Made by a program: the position numbers and the translations under genes | Shown: positions 48,312 through 57,853 of the stretch, in pieces | How the letters are laid out: the number at the start of each line of letters is the position of its first letter | Position numbering within the stretch: position 1 is the first letter of the stretch | The notes under the pieces: model-generated | Told to the model about the DNA's origin: nothing | What the model saw: the letters and a program-made list of their open reading frames with translations, nothing else | The model's database searches: none | From: Papaver somniferum | Taxonomy: Eukaryota; Streptophyta; Magnoliopsida; Ranunculales; Papaveraceae | DNA length: 64,000 nucleotides | Reading direction: 5' to 3' | Assembly: GCF_003573695.1 (NCBI RefSeq) | Contig: NC_039362.1 | Coordinates: forward strand, 4,438,929-4,502,928

Positions 48312-50356
48312 TTAGGCACTGATCATATAGGCACAATTTGTGATGAAATACTGTGTCGTACTTGTGTTTCTCCCATCATTAATTTTATCACTCTTGTGAC
48401 ATGATCTGTTGCTCCTGGTAGAATCAGAAGACTGTGAACGCCCATCAACATTTACAGTTGGACTCAATCCAAACATCGTGTCCGTCTTCCATTTCCGACA
48501 CACACGCAAGTGTATAGCCTCCCTTTTCCAATTCAACCAATACATATTGTTAAGTTGTCTCTTCAACTCTTTGCGACTGGGATCCATATTGTAGTAAGGA
48601 TAATCACGTCCTATATTTAGGAAAACAATAGGTATCGTGGTTGGATCACCTTGTGAAGTAATAATTGGAATCCCCCAACGGATTTTGAGCATATTTGACG
48701 AAGATGATGAAGAATTTGTACCGCGACAGGGTAAAATATAAAGCATGGATCTTCCGGGGGTAGCTGGCTAGGAACGATGTTTTCATCAAGAGCCACGCGT
48801 GATAACCTAGGAAATCAAACCCATAGATATGCATGTTTTCTATACTAATTACAGGCTTCACAATCGACATGTACCATCTAACATAATGCGCTTCATAAAT
48901 ATTCCTCTATGAGTATAGTTCACACCTCTCCCACGACAATAATCTCAGCCGATCAAAATCTGATGCAGAGGTTTGCATCTCTATTGGCGGGTTAATTGCA
49001 TTGCATAAGTACATTGTAACCGGTACATTAGTCATTCTCCCAAGTACCAAACCCCTATATCCATTTATGGAGTGTAAAAAAAAACTCTACGGAGAGGATA
49101 ATCAAGAATGCGTTCTACATCATTACTATGATACTCAGGATAATTAATATAAGTGTGAACAACAACATTCCCGTGGATTCGAGTCATCTGTTGAAACCTT
49201 TGAACAAAACTGGAAAACGAGCCGTCGCTGCCAGTGTCCTTTTCTCCCAGTTGGTCGAGAGGTACATTTCCATGATTGGAAATCTATGGGTTTTTCTTTA
49301 AGAATTGGTTTACCAATACAAAAATGGGTATACTACCAATACCGCAAATTACTCCATAATTTAGTATTTTGACTTGATCTACATTTGTTCATAAAAAATC
49401 TTTAGATTTAAAAATAATAATTTTGATATTTACCTCTATGATGTCTCAGAAATAAATGGAGTTAGATATATCTATGGACGCTTGATCCATCCCACAGTAC
49501 ATACCAGCTAAAATTACAGACCCCCAAACATAATGTGGCGCTTTTTCAAAATCTTCTAACGCTTCAAGCCAACCAATATGAGCCACAATTTTTGAGCTTG
49601 GAAAGAACGTCTGACCCAGTAACCATAAGATAAACACCCTTTCGAGTTCAGGATTGTCATATATATTTGTTGAGTTCCTATGTTGGTTAAGGAAAATCTT
49701 CAATGCTGAACATAATAGTCCACCTCCTTTCAAATCTTTATGATATGCATGTACACGTGCTTCTAAAAACGAGGGAAGAAGCTTCTCCCATTTATTATTT
49801 GACATCTAATTGTTTTAGTTGAATGGTACATGATTTCCCACTCCACTTGGGATCCCAAAAATGAAATACAGATCAAGGGGCGTAATTCCTATTATAAGAC
49901 TATAATTATTTATTTTTTGATTATTTCAAAAATTAAGTTAAGTTGAACAAACTTGCCAATTTACAAATCCAAAAAATGGAACATGTGCGTCGCCAGTCAC
50001 CACCTTTCTACCAATACTTTTGTAATTTTGTTGTTGTGTTTTTTATGCTTCACACTATAAAGCACACGTCAGGGACATCTGTCAATTCTTTCTCCGAATG
50101 CAGAGGGTAGACCATCATAAACAACCTTTAAATCTGAAAATCCACCTCTTACTCTATAAAAACTCTCAGATCACTGTTGATGCCCTTACACATGACCTTG
50201 GACTAATGATGAATCATCAACGACACTCGGCAAAGCAAACTCGGCTTCCCGATTTTGATTAGAATCTACATTTGTGGTAGGCCACGTTACCGGTTCATGT
50301 CCTCGATCTCTTTTGTGCCTGATATTATTGACCGTTTTTCTTATCAACTGGCTCAT
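48312..50356 (-). pseudogene. Plant mobile domain (PMD) gene, degenerate
   Basis: Candidate first exon 50356-50192 (55 codons, MSQLIRKTVNNIRHKR...) has a GTGTAAG donor. Next come pieces VYDGLPSAFGERIDRC (about 50,090) and VLVERW with a stop before THMFHF (about 50,000), which recall the ALVERWRPETHTFHL core. The 119-codon frame 49805-49446 has ELERVFILWLLGQTFFPSSK and HYVWGSVILAGMYCGMDQ, the C-terminal half of the domain. After that, INPPIEMQTSASDFDRLRLL and YPYYNMDPSRKEL run to a stop at 48312. PMD proteins (MAIN/MAIL1 relatives and transposon proteins) act in nuclear silencing or are element-borne. Stops and shifts suggest a pseudogene. Confidence 0.6.
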
Positions 50357-50462
50357 TTTATATCAAAACTTCGTTTAGGAAGAATAAAATTTTATTTAAA
50401 AGAATTTTAGAAGAAGAGATAGTAGCGGTGTGAGTGAAAATGAATTCAAATGAAGAACCATC

Positions 50463-50664
50463 TGGGGTTAGCTCAGTTGGCCAGGAGCGTGACTCTCAAG
50501 AAGGAGGTCAGGAGTTCGAGTCTTCGCTCAAACATTGGAGTACTCGTGTAATTATACTAACTTTACTATGGGGTTCATGGGGCCGAGTTTTCTCAGTGGG
50601 GAGTAAGCCGGTGGCTACGCTGCCAGGAGGCAAGACGGGCCTATGCCTAGTTTCGAAAAAAAAA
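50463..50664 (+). mobile_element. tRNA-derived SINE with A-rich tail
   Basis: GGGGTTAGCTCAGTTGGCC (A box) and AGGAGTTCGAGTCTT (B box, about 50510-50524) are spaced as in a tRNA. A non-tRNA body of about 130 bp follows (CCGGTGGCTACGCTGCC and similar), then a terminal A run at 50656-50664. It has no acceptor-stem pairing, so it is a SINE and not a tRNA gene. No clear target duplication is seen. Confidence 0.7.
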
Positions 50665-50847
50665 TTTCGAAGGAATTTGTAGGTTTTGAAAACAATAGAC
50701 GTTGGGAAAAGAGAAATTGGAAATCTAAATCAGGAATTGAACTTTGAATTTCTAAAACTACAAAATCAGGGTTCTTCCCAAACATCAAAATCAGACCCTA
50801 ATTTTAAAATTCCAACCACGCCAATGCAAAATCAAGTTAAAATCCCT

Positions 50848-53175
50848 CTATTCCTCCATTGTTATTTCCACCGCCTTTTTAGCCTTTGCCTTTGCTTCTC
50901 TTTTCCTTTTACGATTAACTACCTTCAGAATCTTTTTCATCTTTTCAATGCATTTTTCCTTCACATCTTCAATCCTTTTCATTTTATCCAGAAAAACCTT
51001 TGACTCCTGCGTTAGGACCTCAGCTTCAATCTCCTCCAGTTCTTCCACACCATCGTCATTGAGAAGAATTACTGCAGCAAAAACAGAAGCTTAGTTGCAC
51101 TCCTCTTAGTTTATAATACCAATTCTTGTTCTTATAGGAAGTATAAAATACTCTGAAAAGTGAAACATACTTAACAATTTGTGATATATGTTTGTCTGTT
51201 CACTGCAAGTTATACCAAACATAAGTAATACCAAAACTAATTGCAAGATTTAGGAATTAGGAATTACTTGAAATCTTAGACCACATGTCCACCATACTGC
51301 AAGAAAGATTCCAATTTACAGGTCACTTATCCAAATGGATCTTTTCAAAATTCATTATAAGAAGCTTACAACTTGCCAGTATGCACTCTTTCCCCCCCAC
51401 ATTTCACTACTGCTACTTTTCCATAAATCAGTATTACGAATCTGCTAAACTCTGGACATGTAGTGCAGGCGAACGCAGCACTAGGAGAAGTCGGATATTC
51501 AAGGGTAAACTAGTTCACACTTTATTTATGGAACAAACTAGTGGCCAAACTTACTGGCGTCAAGTGGAAAGACAAGCTACAAGGAAGCAAACCAAGTCAT
51601 GTGCTCTCATACCACATCTAATTTGGTTCCATGACAGGTTCTACTCCAACACTTCACAGGCTGTATCTAAATCCTACTTATGTGTTAAATGGTGCCAATC
51701 TGGGCAGGGTACCACTTCTTGCAAACCCATCAGAAGGAAAATAAAATCCTTGGCTTGGATATTAGATATCGGTTAGCATCTTAACACAAGGTTCTCTACA
51801 AGTAAATTGTTAAGGATCCATGCCAATCTATTATATATAATATACATACTTTAATAAGAGGAAGTGATGTTTAACGTCTCAACAAGACAGGATAAATCTA
51901 GTGTGACCTGAACTGGCTTTATGCAGTGAAGTTTTGTGATGTTCAAACTTCATATTTCAAATTAAAATTGAAATCTGAGAACAACAACAGAACAAGTGCA
52001 ACTTGCCTCACAAATTCTTGATAAAGGAAATTCTTCCACAATTGAAATTCATTATACATTTCCAAGGTATGGGTTAACAACCAATCATTGTTAGTACGAA
52101 AAGAGAACTAGATAAATAGCAGCCTAACTAACTACCCTGCTAAGACAGAATCTTATATTTGAGAATTGCATACCATTGGTATCACCAGTACCAATTCCCA
52201 ATATCCCCATTGATGTTGCCAACAATAGAGAAAAAGCATACAAATGCAAAGGTTTTAAAAAAGAAAAGCAGAAAAAATCAGAACACAAACCTTTAACAGT
52301 CCCTCCTGTTTTCAGATCCCTTTGACATGCTAATGCCATTCCTAGCAAAATATGTTTAGCAATCGTTTGCTCATCATCATCCCCACTTTCGAGTTTAGAC
52401 CTCAAAGGAATGAGTGCACGTCGAGCCTCCCGATCCTTGAAAGCAGAAGGTACGAAGAGAATTCCCATCTATCTCCTTACCATTGGTGTTACGTTCTCTG
52501 ATTTCCGAACGGGTGAAAACCTCCTTCCTAAAAACATCACCAGTACCAAGTCTTCCAACATAAATCACCCTATTCGATCCACTGTATTCTGAAAAACAAA
52601 TACTAGCTGCCTTTTTTTTGTATGTCTAATTTTTCCAGTTTATAATTCTTGTTTCCAAAAAATTCTTCAGCCTCTTGTGCACAATCTTCAGCAGTAAGAA
52701 GTTCTTGTGTTTGATCCTGAAAGTGCATCAGACTAAAGCGACATTCTTAATACTAACTCCAAGAAAATTTAAAAAAAAAATACATACCATTGTTGTCAAT
52801 TTACTAATAACCGGATCAAACCATCCACTGCACCCAGCTACGGTTGCATACACATCTTCTGAGATTTTTATTGCCTTGTTGGAATTTGAGATAGGAACAG
52901 GGGGATGTTGTTGTTGCGCACCAGGATCAGAATCATGAAAAACGAGCTGAGTCTCAAGACCATCGGTACACACAAAAATCCCATAAGTCTCGTTTTTGAC
53001 TAGGATAATAACAGTCGTGCCAGTGATCAAAATCCATCTGCAAAAGGAAACAATTTATATATCGATATTTTCTCCTGCGAGAGAATTTATTTGGAAAAAA
53101 AGTAAAGTTTGATTTCTAATAATAAGGAAAGTAAAAGAAAGAAATATACCTTTGGCTTTGATCGGTGGTAGCCAT
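50848..53175 (-). CDS. Divergent proteasome beta-subunit-like protein with charged C-terminal tail, frame broken
   Basis: Exons: 53175-53150, 53037-52788, about 52716-52291 and 51071-50848, all with GT/AG joints. Exon 2 opens with WILITGTTVIILVKN, where Gly-Thr-Thr marks the Ntn-hydrolase nucleophile. CTDG and SNKAIKI sit where the conserved Asp17 and Lys33 would lie, then VAGCSGW. Exon 3 has VIYVGRLGTGDVF, then AKHILLGMALACQRDLKTGG, the last beta-subunit helix and turn. Exon 4 gives VILLNDDG and a Lys/Glu-rich coiled tail of about 65 residues that normal subunits lack. Exon 3 needs two frame changes, at an A8 run (about 52612) and near 52475, so it is a pseudogene, mis-sequenced, or spliced in a way I cannot see. 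Confidence 0.6.
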
Positions 53176-53435
53176 TATCTAGCTAAAGAAGAAGAAAATT
53201 AAAGGTTTAAAATGGTGTTTTTCTTGAAATGTATGTTGTGGAAACCAAACCCTAGAGCTCTTCTGAAATGTGTGTTGGGAAAGTAAGTTCTAAGGGTTTT
53301 GGAAGGGTTTTCAGCTTGATTACCATTTCAAGCAGATGCTTTTTTCCTTTCATTTTTCTTTCCCAATAGTTTCTGTTTTTGGAAGTTGGAAAAGTATCAG
53401 GATATTATAAAGATCAATCTGGATTCCATCAACTA

Positions 53436-53512
53436 GGCACGAGTAGCCTAGTGGATAAGACTCTAACTTAGGATTGAGGGTTACGAGTTCGAGCCTCTCC
53501 ACTCCCTGGTGT
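53436..53512 (+). mobile_element. tRNA-like SINE head or tRNA relic
   Basis: GTAGCCTAGTGGATAAGA (A box, from about 53443) and ACGAGTTCGAGCCTC (B box, about 53483-53497) are followed by a T-rich stretch. The acceptor ends do not pair. It differs from the SINE at 50463, so it is a second family. Confidence 0.55.
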
Positions 53513-53672
53513 TTTTTCTTCCTTTTTGTTCATTTTATCCCACTCATCTGCAGAGCCACACACAAATCTTTTATATTCATTTTTATGAGCTTGTTCAAAT
53601 TCTTTACTAACTTTTTGGATCTGAGGCCATTAAAAGATAACTATAAAAACAATAAGAAGAACTAAGAGGGTC

Positions 53673-54020
53673 ACTTAGAGGAACAGTTCCTGCCAACTCT
53701 AACGCACCAGACAGCCAACAGGTGAACCTTTAAATTTCAAGTGGGATACACCAGACCTTATTACTCTGCACAACAGCAATGCTAGTATCGCAAGACAGTG
53801 CTCATGTTCGGAATTGAACTCGAAATATTGATGCCGTCCATTACCGATTTTCCTGGCATAGTAGGTTGTGTCTGGTAACATCTCCAGACAGCTGACATGG
53901 AGACTTCAACAGTTTCATATGCCAGTTATGTCGCTTAAGTCTCCCCTGGAAGAAGAATACATATCCAAGATCAAAAGGCTGACAACCAGAGTTCAGTTAA
54001 CAGAAAACAGGCATAACTGT
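53673..54020 (-). pseudogene. Scrambled genomic duplicate of BMS1-like exon/intron sequence
   Basis: 53673-53700 matches intron sequence near 16155. 53710-53735 matches exon 8 near 16440. 53738-54020 matches exon 7 and its upstream intron (17020-17340), including the intronic GTTCAGTTAACAGA-AACAGG stretch. The translated part (RKIGNGRHQYFEFNSEHEHC) is recognisably the exon 7 segment but is broken by deletions. Intron sequence is present, so this arose by DNA duplication and not through an mRNA copy. Confidence 0.8.
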
Positions 54021-55685
54021 AATCACTAGAAAACAAGCAAACTTAAATAAAAAATGAAACACTCTTTCTGGGAAGAGGGAGTACAATTTTTTCTTTTTTA
54101 TGCTCATATATTTAGCGAATGAAAACAGTTCAGTTACGAAGAGAAGGTTACCTATCTCTCAACAGAAAAAATAATCCTTGGTGCAAAAGATGAATCAAAT
54201 AGCCCAGTTGAACTCATTTATACACAATATTGGTTATTCATGTGCAGTGGTCTCACTACTATATCGAAGAATATAAACAAGAGACAGGAGGGGAAGGTAA
54301 CAGGCACATGTGCAACAAAGACCCAGAAAGGTTGGGGTGCTAACTCACTCGTTAGTCATGATCTAAGACCATATAAGTAAAAACAAGGAAACAAAATGTC
54401 CAAATTACACACAGTTTGAACACTAAGTAACCTCCAGAAACAAAAATTTTAAGTCTTGTTCAGTGACCATCATGGATATCTAAGGATTGCTACATGTGAA
54501 AGCGAAAAGGACTTATCGATTGAAAAATACCTCTTCAAACCAATGCGCTGCCATAAGGTACTGCGCTGCGTCTCTTCATTTTGATTTTGCGTGATGAAAC
54601 TTCTCCTTCTCATATATATAGTTCCCTCTGCCAATGATTTTCGAAATTATTGATGAATTCACATCAAATTCGGGAACTCCAGCACATTCAAAGTCCTAAA
54701 TTAGCAGCGAATGTAGAATATGTAAGATGGTAGAAACTAGTATAGGTACTTAGCTGGATGAATTGAACAGGTCTGGCTGTCTGGTAACAGAGAAAACCTA
54801 CCTGAGATGCTAACAACTCAACCTAGCCCAGCCCTAGTCTGAGCCTAGCCTGCAATAAAGTGGGCCGTCGCTAGTCTGTTCGCATGTTGTTTTAAATTTC
54901 AGTGTACAAATTCAACATCAAAGTATACGTGGCCATCTCAAACAGCGTGAATGAGGTTCCATTATGGAGCAAATGAGCCCAAAACTCGACAGCATCAGCT
55001 TTCTCCACAAGTAATTGACTAGTTGAGAAGCAGGCCTAGTATGTGATCATGAGTCATGTTATGGTACCTTGGGGAATATCAGTATGACACAGCTATACAT
55101 ATGCAAATTGGAAAATGTTACTGCATGCTCCAGGAAAGAAAAGCTGTGAAAAGTATGTGTATATATAAGATACATTCTGGAGATAATTTTATCAGTACAT
55201 CACATCTTCCAGAAGATACTAGGATGTAAAATTACAGAAACATGTGGTTTCCCAAATGCCAAGTGATAAGATTGAGCGTCTTGCCAAGTTAGCTAATGAT
55301 GATTAGCCACCTTTAAGAGCACGGGTGTATCCAAAAACAAAAACTATCGGGAAAAAAAGCTACAAAGTAAACTCTGTCAGTGAAGAAAATACTAAAAACT
55401 CGCAACAGTATATATGTATACTGATGGTAATTGCCTTTTCTGGTTTACGGAGCATATAGTTACAACTTCTGAAACATGACCAAGTCTCTGAGTAAACAAC
55501 CACAAGAGAATTTAGAAATTTTGTTACCTTTAGTAATAGTTCCATACATTCCCATGACTGATAAAAATTGCTGAAATTAGCGGTCTAAGCAAACCCTGAC
55601 CACAAACAACATCGGGCTGCATGGTGAAGAAAAATCAATTAAGCTGACAATTATCTTGATCGACTACCTTACAGAGGGACAGCTG
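54021..55685. other. Unassigned stretch
   Basis: No supported gene. One exon-like minus-strand segment near 54590-54700 (FECAGVPEFDVNSSI) could belong to the same lost gene as the ankyrin-like fragment, but this is not demonstrated. Confidence 0.35.
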
Positions 55686-55689
55686 TTCA

Positions 55690-55800
55690 ATACCAGCAAA
55701 AGAACATAGCACCCTGATCCAACAACACTTTGACAGCATCTCGGTGACCGAGACCAGCAGCAAGCTCAAAGGCAGTGCCAGCACTAGTTGCAACATTCTA
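55690..55800 (-). pseudogene. Ankyrin-repeat-like exon fragment
   Basis: Minus-strand frame VATSAGTAFELAAGLGHRDA then VKVLLDQGA has the ankyrin pattern: TAFELAAGLGHRDAVKVLL aligns with the consensus TPLHLAAxxGHxxVVxLLL. Only one repeat is visible and no clear neighbouring repeats were found. It is probably a relic or an isolated exon. Confidence 0.45.
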
Positions 55801-55998
55801 CGTGATCACCCCTTGAAAGTAACAAGGTTATTATCTTTGTATCACCAAGCCAAATGTTTATTCAAATAAATAGAGATTACTTGTAGGAAGTAAAGAAACA
55901 TCTTATTGCTGTTCAGACTTCATAACCTACTTTGAGGAAATCTCGGCGTACTGAGAACTACACTAGATAAAGTAGTTTGCTATGTCTGCTGGGCCATT

Positions 55999-56213
55999 GG
56001 AATGCAGTTAAAATATTCTCACGTTGACCCGAAAGTCTATATCGTTGTGGAAAGTTGGGACAAGGATATTTCTAGACCACCAAATCAGGATGGCTCACTA
56101 GAAGGTCGACCATCCAGCCAGGCAAAGAGAGTAGTTTTTGGCTATGACATCCTTTTGGTTGACTATAATTTAACTGATCCAGCAAATTGGCCAGGACTTT
56201 GCATCCTTAACAG
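55999..56213 (+). CDS. Exon-like open segment of unknown function
   Basis: An open stretch of about 70 codons (HVDPKVYIVVESWDKDISRP ... YDILLVDYNLTDPANWPG) sits between an acceptor-like AATGCAG and a donor-like ACAG/GTAATC, suggesting an internal exon on the plus strand. I do not recognise the family and see no partner exon. Confidence 0.3.
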
Positions 56214-56438
56214 GTAATCTGATCTCACATTCAAGCACAGATTACCTAAAATTCATGCAGTGAAGTACATCTTTCAGTGTGTCCAGATAAGTGAAGTTTT
56301 TAATGAGGTCCCAATTGTTTCCAGTTAATTAATTATTATTAGGTGTACTGTGTAAATGTGTTTAATATCCATGTGAAGGTATAACCGAATTTTAAGTTAG
56401 GTCGACATGTTTAGCCTTAACAAGAGCAATGAAGGTCT

Positions 56439-56526
56439 ACTATCTAACAGAAGACTGAAAGGACCATCTAGAGAGGGAGTACCTATCTAACAGAAGACCG
56501 AAAGGACCATCTAGAGAGGGAGTACC
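56439..56526. repeat. Short tandem duplication, about 44-bp unit, two copies
   Basis: CTATCTAACAGAAGAC(T/C)GAAAGG followed by ACCATCTAGAGAGGGAGTAC occurs twice in direct succession with one mismatch. It lies just past the premature stop of the PMD pseudogene. Confidence 0.85.
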
Positions 56527-56529
56527 TCA

Positions 56530-57183
56530 TCCTAGGGGTCCAATAGTTGGAGGTAGTGAGCATTTACCACGTGGCCTGAAGTATCAGGAAGAAGATGGTT
56601 CCAAGGTGATATAAAAAATAAGCAGTCATATGGTGCTTAGTCTTCTCCTCTGTCATCACCAACTTTCCTTGAGCAACCAAATCTTTCGTCCCTGAAAACT
56701 CATCAAACAAGGTTTTGAGCTTGATCTTTTTCAACTTCTTCTTGTACGTGCGGTCTTCCTCAAACTCATTATAATCATCACCTTCCTTGGGATCTTTGTT
56801 AGCTCGCCTAAACTCACATTGTGCCTTTTTATCGCTCCACCGTAGACACCTTTCGACTAGTTTTTCAAGAGCTTCATAACTCATCGAGGGATCGTAGCCA
56901 TATCGAACACTTGTTCCTGCAATTGGTAGGGATGTGATTCTAAAACAATCATCTGGAGTTATTTCCATCTCACCAAAAGGTAGATGAAAGGTATCCGTCT
57001 CTGGATAAGCCCTCTCGGAAAATGCAGTAATAGTGACAACATCAAATTTTTGGTGCGCATGTTGTATCACGTTCCATAGTACACAATCAAATACCGCCAA
57101 GCGGACCTCATCACACTCATTGTCTATATTCCATACCTTGTTCTTTTGACATTTCAAAACACAAACAACATTTTTATGATCCT
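56530..57183 (-). pseudogene. PMD gene, core exon (3' part of the split gene)
   Basis: The exon begins after a TTTTTAG acceptor with DHKNVVCVLKCQKNK. Hallmarks are FDVVTITAFSERAYPETDTF, FHLPFGEMEITPDDCF and ITSLPIAGTSVRYGY, the plant mobile domain. Near 56595 one missing base shifts the frame. The next frame reads FPDTSGHVVNAHYLQLLDP, a PMD landmark, and then hits TAG. The domain is therefore truncated. It joins in phase to the upstream exon ending KIFVTN at 57303. It is homologous in type, but not closely, to the PMD pseudogene at 48.3-50.4 kb. Confidence 0.8.
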
Positions 57184-57302
57184 AAAAAAACAACATCATA
57201 TCTTATATACTAATATATATATAGAAAAGAACAATATATGTCAAAATATAATAAAATGACTGAGAAATCTAAATCTTGATAGTTAAGATTGAACCATACA
57301 TT

Positions 57303-57607
57303 TGTCACAAAGATCTTGGCAGCCCATGAGTTTTTGTAGCCCATCAATACCTCCCCGCCATCTCTTGGAGTACCATATGTTGGATTCTTTGGCGGCAAAC
57401 ACAAATCCTTATGAGGAATGTACGAATATCTAGCACAAGGCTTTTTAGGCGTCTTTTTAGGTCTCTTTACCACTATGTCTGCTTGTTCCTCTTCTTCTTC
57501 CTCTTCATCCGAGTCCTCCTTTGATTCATCATCATCCTTATCTCCATCCTTGTCTCCATCTTTCTCATCTTTTTCATCCTCATCATCGCCACCCTCATTT
57601 CCTCCTC
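57303..57607 (-). pseudogene. PMD gene, second exon with acidic and basic blocks
   Basis: The minus-strand frame runs from the Copia insertion site through an Asp/Glu/Lys-rich tract (DEDEKDEKDGDKDGDK...), then VVKRPKKTPKKPC, YSYIPHKDLCLPPKNPTYG and WAAKIFVTN, and a GTATGG donor at 57302. The long plus-strand serine-rich frames here are mirror artefacts of this acidic tract. It continues upstream across the Copia element at 62206. Confidence 0.65.
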
Positions 57608-57612
57608 CTTGA
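57608..57612. repeat. Left target-site duplication CTTGA
   Basis: Matches CTTGA at 62201-62205 on the other side of the Copia element. Confidence 0.85.
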
Positions 57613-57846
57613 TAACAATTATGTACGCGAAATGGCTGAATACCTTTCTCTATTGATCTCCTTGTCTTTAAATGTGAATAATGTACAGCCTAAATTAGGC
57701 AACAAAATATACAACTAATGCAATTGACTATTTAGCTAACTATTCTAAGTAATATATACAAATACATGGTAAGAAGAATAACTTAATTGGAGCCACAAAT
57801 CTTGCAAAGAATTCCTGAATTAACGTCATAATTACTGCCATTGATA
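57613..57846 (-). repeat. 3' LTR of the Copia element (234 bp)
   Basis: Runs TAACAATTATG...CCATTGATA on the plus strand. It is the same length as the right LTR and differs from it at about six positions. The minus-strand polypurine tract TTTGAAGGGGGA (57847-57858) abuts it. Confidence 0.93.
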
Positions 57847-57853
57847 TCCCCCT

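Noticed and set aside
50463..50535. Possible functional tRNA gene
   Set aside because: Internal promoter boxes are present, but the ends do not pair into an acceptor stem and the sequence runs on into a SINE body and A tail.
51285..51776. 163-codon plus-strand frame
   Set aside because: It falls inside the long intron of the minus-strand proteasome-like gene and shows no domain.
57418..57718. Serine-rich and histidine-rich plus-strand frames
   Set aside because: They are the reverse complement of the Asp/Glu-rich tract of the PMD gene and carry no independent signals.
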